From: Candidatus Aquidulcis sp.
GTDB taxonomy: Bacteria > Chloroflexota > Anaerolineae > Anaerolineales > E44-bin32
NCBI GenBank assembly: GCA_020723365.1
Contig: DYJB01000022.1
Span: 3,752 to 22,782 of the forward strand
DNA: 19,031 nt
Direction: 5' to 3'
The notes under the pieces were generated by a model. It made no database searches, had not been told where the DNA came from, and was given only the letters and a program-made list of their open reading frames with translations. How positions within the stretch are numbered: the stretch's first letter is position 1; every line of letters starts with the position of its first letter. This document shows, piece after piece, positions 13,889 through 19,031 of this stretch. Made by a program: the position numbers and the translations under genes.

Positions 13889-14855
13889 GCCGCCTGATGT
13901 CCTCCCACAAGGATGGATCGACATTTCCCCCGCTCAGAACGGCGAGCCTGTGTGGGGCGTCCCCGCGCAGCGCGCCCGCCAGCGCCACGGCCGCCGAAGG
14001 CTCGATGACCAGGTCCCGCCGGCAGGCCCACCTGAGCGCCCCTCGAATCTCCTCCTCGCTGACGAGGATCATGTCATCCACAGCCGAGCGTGCCAGCTCG
14101 AGGGTGATCGAATCCGTCTCGATCGCACCTGCCAGCCCATCCGCCAGTGTCGGTTCCTCACGCACAGCATCCATCGAACCGTGGTGGAAGTACGCGTGCA
14201 GGTAGGCGGAGTGCGCCGGGAGGACGCCAATCACGCGCACCGGAGGGCGCCATGCCGCCAGCGCGACACCGATGCCGGCCGCCAGGCCGCCACCGCCGAC
14301 CGGAACGAAGACCTGAGCGCCGCCCTGGCCAAGGGTCGGGCCCCAATCCGCCTCGATCTCCAGGCCCAGCGTGCCTTGCCCGGCGATGACCGCAGGGTCG
14401 TTGTACGGGGATATCCAGACGGCGCCGAGGCTCTCCGCCAGGCGGTGGCCTTCGGCTTCGGCCACGGCGTAGCCGCCTTCGGCGAAAGCCACCTGAGCGC
14501 CCAGCGCGCGGATGGCATCGACCTTGCGCGGGACTGCCGCCGCCGGCACGACGATGCGCGCTTCGATGCCAAGGGCGCGTGCGGCGTATGCCACCCCCTG
14601 CCCGTGATTGCCGGCCGAGGCCGCGATGACCCCCCGCTGTCGCTCGGCCTCGGTCAGCTGAAGGAGGCGGTGGAACGCACCGCGGAGCTTGAACGAGCCG
14701 GTGATCTGCTCCTGCTCGCACTTGAGCCAGAGGCCGGTCTCGCCGTCCTCGACCAGCGGCGTGGCCCGCAGGCGGCCCTCCAGAGCCCGCCCCGCCGCCT
14801 CAATGTCACGCCGCTCAACGATCGGCGGCATGCGGAATGGCCTTTCGGGCGACAT
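13875..14855 (-). CDS. Threonine ammonia-lyase / serine-threonine dehydratase, PLP-dependent
   Basis: This fold-type II PLP enzyme of 326 residues probably deaminates threonine to 2-oxobutyrate and ammonia. The PLP lysine is K56 in GSFKLRGA. The substrate loop SAGNHGQG is at 80-87. The phosphate-binding loop is the run of four glycines in VPVGGGGLAAG, and the cofactor-ring Ser position lies in LSGGNVD near the C-terminus. There is no C-terminal ACT-like regulatory domain, so it resembles the catabolic TdcB type or a serine/threonine racemase-like relative more than the isoleucine-feedback-controlled IlvA. Two starts are possible: ATG 14855, or ATG 14831 (MPPIVERRDIE), which fits family N-termini well. 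Either overlaps the upstream phosphodiesterase gene. A racemase or hydroxyaspartate dehydratase activity cannot be excluded. Confidence 0.9.
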   Translation of the reverse strand: MSPERPFRMPPIVERRDIEAAGRALEGRLRATPLVEDGETGLWLKCEQEQITGSFKLRGAFHRLLQLTEAERQRGVIAASAGNHGQGVAYAARALGIEARIVVPAAAVPRKVDAIRALGAQVAFAEGGYAVAEAEGHRLAESLGAVWISPYNDPAVIAGQGTLGLEIEADWGPTLGQGGAQVFVPVGGGGLAAGIGVALAAWRPPVRVIGVLPAHSAYLHAYFHHGSMDAVREEPTLADGLAGAIETDSITLELARSAVDDMILVSEEEIRGALRWACRRDLVIEPSAAVALAGALRGDAPHRLAVLSGGNVDPSLWEDIRRHAQA

Positions 14856-15609
14856 CCGGCGTGTCCGTAATCAACCCATCGCAGCCAAGGGCCAGGAGCT
14901 CGCGCATGCGTCCCAGGCTGTTCACGGTCCAGACATTCACGCGCCGTCCGCCCCGGCGCAGCGACTCCAGCAGGCGCATGTCGGTCATGGAGTCTTGCGG
15001 GTGGTGGGCCTGGCAGAAGGTAATGCGGGGGAAGACCGCCCGCATCCAGCGCGGCTGTCCGGCATACAGCAGGAGGGCGCGCGGGATCTCCGGGGCGACC
15101 AGGTGCGCCGTCCACAGGGAGATCGGGCTGAAACAGGACAAGAGCACCCGGCGTTGCAGTCCATGCGCTCGCACCCGGGAAGCCACGGTTGCGACCAGAC
15201 GGTCGAAGGCGCTGTCGTAGTTCTTCAGCTCAACGTTGATCAGCAGGCGACTGCCGACGGCCTCGAAGACCTGGTCGAGGGTGGGTATGCGCTCACCGGC
15301 GAATTCGGGGCTGAACATCGCGCCGGCGTCGAGCGCCTGCACCTCGTGGCGCGTGCGTCGGGATACGGGGCCGGATCCGTTGGTCGTTCGGTCGAGCAGC
15401 TTGTCATGCAGGACGACGACCTCGCCGTCGGCCGTCAACCTGGCGTCCAGCTCGACGGCATCGGCGCCCAGGTCAGCAGCCAGGCGGAAGGCGGCGAGCG
15501 TGTTCTCGGGCGCCAGACGCGCCGCCCCGCGGTGGGCGATGACCAGCGGCCGCCGCGCCCACCCTTCGGAGGCGCTAGAGCTCAACGAAGTACGCCTCCG
15601 CAGCCCCAT
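14815..15609 (-). CDS. Glycerophosphodiester phosphodiesterase
   Basis: This 264-residue enzyme hydrolyses glycerophosphodiesters to glycerol-3-phosphate and an alcohol, recycling phospholipid head groups. It shows every GDPD landmark: H26-R27-G (IAHRG), E35-N-T (PENTLAAF), the metal-binding pair E53 and D55 (VELDARLTADGEVVVLHD) with H68, and E127/K129 (NVELKN). The C-terminal barrel strands are VNVWTVN and DGLITDTPD. No signal peptide is present, so it is cytoplasmic like UgpQ. ATG 15609 is preceded by AAGGA at about 8 bases and lies 35 bases inside the AAA+ ATPase gene, so the two are probably coupled. Its end overlaps the threonine ammonia-lyase start. Confidence 0.94.
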   Translation of the reverse strand: MGLRRRTSLSSSASEGWARRPLVIAHRGAARLAPENTLAAFRLAADLGADAVELDARLTADGEVVVLHDKLLDRTTNGSGPVSRRTRHEVQALDAGAMFSPEFAGERIPTLDQVFEAVGSRLLINVELKNYDSAFDRLVATVASRVRAHGLQRRVLLSCFSPISLWTAHLVAPEIPRALLLYAGQPRWMRAVFPRITFCQAHHPQDSMTDMRLLESLRRGGRRVNVWTVNSLGRMRELLALGCDGLITDTPDVARKAIPHAADR

Positions 15610-16924
15610 CCAGCAGGTCCTTGGTCATGGCCGGTTCGACATTGAGGTAGCGCGAGATGTCGAGGATCTGATCGCACATGTCGCGCGGGTGCGAGGCCCG
15701 CAGCTTGCGGTTGCGCTTGATGTACCACTCCTGCAACAGGTAGGCCAGGCCGCGATCGGAATAGGCGACGCCCTTGCTTTCCGCCGTGCGCTTGAAGATG
15801 CCGCGGAAGTCCTCGTAGGATGGGTCGCCCACCTCGATCTTGTGCCGCAGGCGGCGCAAGAAGGCTTCGTCCACGAGATCGCGCGGCGGCAGGTTGGTCG
15901 AGAAGACCACCATGACATCGAAGGGCACCTCGATCTTGCGGCCCGTGTGAAGCGTCAGGTAGTCGATGCGGTTCTCGAGGGGCACAATCCACCGGTTGAG
16001 CAGGTCGCGCGGCCGCACCTGCTGTCGCCCGAAATCGTCGATCAGGAACACCCCGCCATTGGCCTTCACCTGGAAGGGGGCCTCGTAGAACTTGTTGACG
16101 TCGTCAAAGACCAGGTCGAGGCCGGCCATGACCAGCTCGCCACCCACGACGACGAAGGGGCGCTTGATCTTCACCCAGCGCGGGTCGCGCTTGGCCCCGG
16201 CCTTCAGTCCGCCCGTGCCGCTCGGGGACACATCCTCGTCGGCGGCCAGCACGTGGTTGACCGAGTCGTACAGCTTGACCACCTGGCCATCGATGTCGAT
16301 GGCAAAGGGGATGTACATGTCCTCCTGGAGGATCATGGCGCCGATGGCGCGGGCGATGGAGGTCTTGCCGTTGCCGGGCGGGCCGTACAGGAAGAGCGAC
16401 GTGCCGGAATTGACCGCCGGGCCGATGCGGTTGAAGGTCTTCTCCGAGAGCACCAGGTCGGTGAGGGCCTGACGCATCAGGCGAGGATGGACCATCGGGC
16501 GGCCGCGGCCCTGGCGCCGGATCGAGTCGTTGTAGACGGCGATAGGAACCGGCGCCGGGCCGGCATACTGGCTGCGTTCAAGCGCCTCGCGAGCCCGGGC
16601 GATGCCGGCCCCGGTGATGGCGTACTGGTAGGACCCTTCGCCAAAGCCGACCTGCGTCTTCACCTCGACGAACTTCTCTCGCTTGAGGGCTTCGAGCAGC
16701 TGATCGACCATGCCGGCGAAGGGAAGCGTCAGTGCTTCGGCGACCTTGAAACCCGTCTGGTAGCCGCGGAAGTACAGAATCTTGAGCGCCAGATCCTGCA
16801 GCCAGAGCTCCGACAGTCCGGTGTCTTCCACGCGGCTGATGGGGGCCGGGACGAACTTGAGATTGGAGGTGGTCGATCCGTCGGCCGCGAAGGTCCCCCG
16901 GCCGGGCGTACGTGGCAGCGACAT
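15575..16924 (-). CDS. AAA+ ATPase with N-terminal winged-helix domain
   Basis: This 449-residue protein has a helix-turn-helix/winged-helix-like region at about 38-115 (LALKILYFRGYQTG ... LLEALKREKFVEV, then a wing with YQYAITGAGIARARE). An AAA+ module follows. Walker A is GPPGNGKT at 181-188, Walker B is VFLIDDFGR with D296-D297, sensor 1 is FSTNLPP with N344, and RRLRHKIE near 357-364 suits an arginine finger. A C-terminal helical lid contains the HPRDMCDQILDISRYL motif. The closest feel is to MoxR-like or other uncharacterised AAA proteins common in Chloroflexota, Acidobacteriota and myxobacteria. Start ATG 16924 has a strong GGGAGGA ribosome binding site, and a good promoter lies at 16997-17024. 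It heads the minus-strand run. The substrate and partners are unknown. Confidence 0.86.
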   Translation of the reverse strand: MSLPRTPGRGTFAADGSTTSNLKFVPAPISRVEDTGLSELWLQDLALKILYFRGYQTGFKVAEALTLPFAGMVDQLLEALKREKFVEVKTQVGFGEGSYQYAITGAGIARAREALERSQYAGPAPVPIAVYNDSIRRQGRGRPMVHPRLMRQALTDLVLSEKTFNRIGPAVNSGTSLFLYGPPGNGKTSIARAIGAMILQEDMYIPFAIDIDGQVVKLYDSVNHVLAADEDVSPSGTGGLKAGAKRDPRWVKIKRPFVVVGGELVMAGLDLVFDDVNKFYEAPFQVKANGGVFLIDDFGRQQVRPRDLLNRWIVPLENRIDYLTLHTGRKIEVPFDVMVVFSTNLPPRDLVDEAFLRRLRHKIEVGDPSYEDFRGIFKRTAESKGVAYSDRGLAYLLQEWYIKRNRKLRASHPRDMCDQILDISRYLNVEPAMTKDLLDGAAEAYFVEL

Positions 16925-16996
16925 GCTGTCCTCCCGTCGTCCTCAACGCCCTACGGTCGGGCGCTGCGCGCTCCGGTGGTTCGGGCGCCGCGGCGG

Positions 16997-17024
16997 ATTA
17001 TACCTTGCCGCCCACGACGGGCAA
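16997..17024 (-). promoter_or_regulatory. Promoter of the AAA+ ATPase operon
   Basis: On the minus strand TTGCCC (17024-17019), 16 bases, then a perfect TATAAT (17002-16997). It gives a leader of about 65 bases with the strong ribosome binding site. Its -35 is only 7 bases away from the -35 of the divergent glycosyltransferase promoter. Confidence 0.65.
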
Positions 17025-17031
17025 GCGCCGG

Positions 17032-17060
17032 TTGCCGGCCGGAGCGCCCCGGGCTACAAT
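17032..17060 (+). promoter_or_regulatory. Leaderless promoter of the glycosyltransferase gene
   Basis: TTGCCG (17032-17037), a 17-base spacer and TACAAT (17055-17060), followed by 7 bases and the ATG at 17068. Transcription should start on or next to the A of the ATG. No Shine-Dalgarno is present before the start, which agrees with leaderless translation. Confidence 0.68.
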
Positions 17061-17067
17061 CGCCGGT

Positions 17068-17754
17068 ATGAGCCTCACCATCCTGATGCCCGTCTTCAAC
17101 GAGAAGGCAACCATCGAGACCATCCTGGAGCGCGTCGAGGCGACCGGCCTGGCCACCGAGATCATCGTCGTCGACGACGGCTCCACGGACGGCACGCGTG
17201 ATCTGCTCCAGGCGCTGGCAGCCCGGCATCCGCTGCTCAAGCTCATCCTGCACGAGCGCAACCGTGGCAAGGGGGCGGCCATCCAGACTGGGATCCGGGC
17301 CGCCACCCAGGACCTGCTGCTGATCCAGGACGCCGATCTGGAGTACGACCCGCGCGACTATCCCGCCCTGCTCGATCCGATCCGCGAAGGCAAGGCGGAC
17401 GTCGTCTTCGGCTCGCGCTTCCTGGGGGCGCCGCGGCGCACGACCATGTTTTGGCACATGGTGGCCAACAAGCTGCTGACGCTGATGACCAACGTTCTCT
17501 ATAACAGCATCCTCTCCGATATGGAGACCGGCTACAAGCTCTTCCGGCGCGAGATCATCCAGGGGATCCCGCTGCGCTGCCGGCGCTTTGATTTCGAGCC
17601 GGAAGTGACGGCCAAGCTGCTCAAGCGCCGGGTGCGCATCTTCGAGGTCCCCATCAGCTTCAACCCCCGCGAATACGACGAGGGCAAGAAGATCGGGCTC
17701 AAGGATGCGTTCGCCGCCGTGTGGACGCTGCTCAAGTACCGCTTCGTCGACTGA
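17068..17754 (+). CDS. GT2 family glycosyltransferase, DPM1-like (polyprenol-phosphate mannosyl/glucosyl transferase)
   Basis: This 228-residue soluble enzyme transfers a sugar from a nucleotide-sugar, probably GDP-mannose or UDP-glucose, to polyprenyl phosphate on the inner face of the membrane. It begins SLTILMPVFNEKATIE, has VVDDGSTDGT with D36-D37 for nucleotide binding, and QDADLEYDP with the metal-binding DAD at 88-90. The DMETGYKLFRRE and EVTAKLLKR regions typical of DPM1-like proteins follow. It has no C-terminal membrane helices, so it is the short type. ATG 17068 is chosen because TTGCCG-17-TACAAT ends 7 bases upstream. The frame is open further up to 16912 but crosses that promoter. 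Its stop is 2 bases from the stop of convergent recJ, with no terminator between them. Confidence 0.93.
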   Translation: MSLTILMPVFNEKATIETILERVEATGLATEIIVVDDGSTDGTRDLLQALAARHPLLKLILHERNRGKGAAIQTGIRAATQDLLLIQDADLEYDPRDYPALLDPIREGKADVVFGSRFLGAPRRTTMFWHMVANKLLTLMTNVLYNSILSDMETGYKLFRREIIQGIPLRCRRFDFEPEVTAKLLKRRVRIFEVPISFNPREYDEGKKIGLKDAFAAVWTLLKYRFVD

Positions 17755-17756
17755 GC

Positions 17757-19031
17757 TCAGGCCTCCCCGGCCTGCTCCGGCCGCAGGTCGACCAGGTTCA
17801 GCTGCAGGCTCTCGTAGCCGCCCCAGGTGTTGCGCTCCAGGCGAAAGGCCGCCTCCAAGCGCGGCGGCAGATCCTTTGCCAGAGGCCCCATCCCGAATCC
17901 AATCGCATCCCAGGCGCCGGTTGAGTCATGGCTGCCGAGGGTGAGCTTGAGGTGCTTGCCGTCCGCGCCGACCGTGCGGGCGCCGCGTACGCGCAATCCG
18001 TGGGCCGAGAACAGCGGAGCCTCATTCCCGGACCCGCAGGGTTCGAGCGATTCGGCGAACTCGACCGTCCGCATCGTGAGGTCGCCCGCACTCAGCCGGG
18101 CGTCGATCTCGATGGCCGGCGTCAGATCGGCCCCCGACAGCTCGCGCCGGGCAATCGCCTGCAGGCGTTCGCTGAGTTCCCCGACCCGCTCCCGGGCCAG
18201 GGTGAAGCCCGCGGCGGCCGCGTGCCCCCCGTGCCGCGTGAGCAGCTCGGCGCACTCGTCCAGGGCCCGGGTGATGTGGAAGCCCGGGATGCTGCGCGCC
18301 GACCCGCGCACTTCCGCCTCGCCCAGGTGCGCGATGACAACCGGGCGGTAGCGCTCCTCGACCAGGCGGGCCGCCACCAGTCCCGCCAACCCTTCCCGGA
18401 AGTCCGGGTGCGCAGCGAAGATGAGGTGAGTGTCCTGGGCTTCGGCTCCCAGGCTGCGCGCCAGCTCGACCAGCTGCGAGGTTGCCAGCCGGCGGTCGCG
18501 GTTCGACCGGTCGAGGCTTGCCGCCAGCTCAGCGGCCTGCGCGCTGTCCTCGGCCATCAGGAGCTGGTAGGCCGCTTCCGCCGAGTCGAGCCGGCCGGCT
18601 GCGTTCAGGCGCGGCGCGAGCCCGAATCCTATGCCGCTCGCGCGCAGCCCGGACGGCTGGATACCCGAAACGTGCATCAGAGCCCGAAGCCCCGGGCGAG
18701 GCGCAGCCCTCAGTCGCTCCAGTCCGGCGCGTGTCAGGGATCGATTCTCATCCCGCAGCGGGACCAGATCGCCAATCGTGCCTACCGCCACCAGATCGAG
18801 AAGCTCGACCGGCTCCGGGCCACCCAGGGCCTGTGCCAGCGCTTGGGCCAGCTTGTAGGCGATGCCGGCGCCGCTGAGATCCTTGAAGGGGTAGCCGTCG
18901 CCTGGCTGCCGGGGATTGATCGTGGCCAGGCATGGCGGCAGCTGGTCCGCCGGAGCGTGGTGGTCGGTGATGATCAGGTCGAGTCCCCGGTCCCGGGCTG
19001 CCTCAGCTTCCGCCACGGACCGCGCACCGCA
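17757..19031 (-). CDS. recJ: Single-stranded-DNA-specific exonuclease RecJ, C-terminal part
   Basis: The window holds the last 424 residues; the start and the first DHH motifs lie beyond the right edge. RecJ degrades single-stranded DNA 5' to 3' in recombination and mismatch repair. The visible part begins CGARSVAEAE and carries the metal-binding DHH motif (ITDHHAP, visible residues 23-25). Next come GAGIAYKLAQAL, the GTIGDLVPL motif, and APRLNAAGRLDSAEAAY. The DHHA1 domain has the substrate-binding GGHAAAAGF motif, and an OB-fold C-terminal region follows with EPCGSGNEAPLF. All parts are in the order expected for RecJ, with no frameshift. The frame is open to the last base of the window, so a GTG at 19016 is internal and not the start. 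Confidence 0.95.
   Translation of the reverse strand, partial: CGARSVAEAEAARDRGLDLIITDHHAPADQLPPCLATINPRQPGDGYPFKDLSGAGIAYKLAQALAQALGGPEPVELLDLVAVGTIGDLVPLRDENRSLTRAGLERLRAAPRPGLRALMHVSGIQPSGLRASGIGFGLAPRLNAAGRLDSAEAAYQLLMAEDSAQAAELAASLDRSNRDRRLATSQLVELARSLGAEAQDTHLIFAAHPDFREGLAGLVAARLVEERYRPVVIAHLGEAEVRGSARSIPGFHITRALDECAELLTRHGGHAAAAGFTLARERVGELSERLQAIARRELSGADLTPAIEIDARLSAGDLTMRTVEFAESLEPCGSGNEAPLFSAHGLRVRGARTVGADGKHLKLTLGSHDSTGAWDAIGFGMGPLAKDLPPRLEAAFRLERNTWGGYESLQLNLVDLRPEQAGEA

Noticed and set aside
13025..14870. Long plus-strand frames over the CoA-transferase and threonine ammonia-lyase genes
   Set aside because: They are antisense shadows of well-recognised enzymes.
15236..17071. 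611-codon plus-strand frame over the AAA+ ATPase and phosphodiesterase genes
   Set aside because: It is a GC-driven antisense shadow; both minus-strand genes show full motif sets.
1..19031. CRISPR arrays, insertion sequences or tandem repeats
   Set aside because: No regularly spaced repeats, transposase genes or terminal inverted repeats were found when reading through the window.

Overview
The window is GC-rich (roughly two thirds by eye), densely packed, chromosomal-type bacterial DNA. The gene content suggests Chloroflexota, most likely an Anaerolineae-like lineage. The supporting points are a membrane-anchored NagZ-like GH3 protein, a winged-helix AAA+ ATPase, a small Ser/Thr kinase ending in one membrane helix, an FHA-winged-helix regulator, and several -10 boxes lying almost directly on start codons. 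This assignment is inference from recalled family patterns, not from a database search.

Layout from left to right. (1) 2-3099, plus strand: the end of a branched-chain amino acid ABC transporter operon, livH (partial)-livM-livG-livF, with overlapping junctions and a strong terminator at 3151-3180. (2) 3210-6468, minus strand: a small four-helix membrane protein with a near-consensus promoter that has an inverted repeat in its spacer; a complete tyrosine recombinase, also with a near-consensus promoter; a REC-HD-GYP c-di-GMP phosphodiesterase; and a 136-aa unknown protein. (3) 6607-8399, plus strand: the trans-translation locus, smpB, then a translationally coupled 261-aa unknown gene, then the tmRNA gene ssrA and its terminator. 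(4) 8427-10197: a divergent pair of an FHA-winged-helix transcription factor (minus) and a Ser/Thr kinase with a C-terminal membrane helix (plus). (5) 10184-16924, minus strand: a compact run read from 16924 downward, wHTH-AAA+ ATPase, glycerophosphodiester phosphodiesterase, threonine ammonia-lyase, CoA-transferase beta-type subunit, and a secreted membrane-anchored GH3-like protein with a degenerate active site. (6) 17068-17754, plus: a DPM1-like glycosyltransferase that appears to be leaderless. (7) 17757-19031, minus: the C-terminal part of RecJ, running off the window.

How the genes fit together. livHMGF imports branched-chain amino acids. SmpB and tmRNA act together in ribosome rescue, and the gene between them is a guilt-by-association candidate for the same process. 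The kinase and the FHA regulator share a 130-bp divergent promoter region and probably form a phospho-signalling pair, similar in logic to PknH-EmbR but with the domains in the opposite order. The minus-strand run on the right shares overlapping reading frames but has no obvious single pathway.

No CRISPR array, insertion sequence, rRNA or ordinary tRNA gene was seen. No gap between genes exceeds 300 bases. The least-understood items are the 261-aa gene at the smpB-ssrA locus, the FHA-wHTH/kinase pair, the GH3-like protein and the repeated leaderless promoters.
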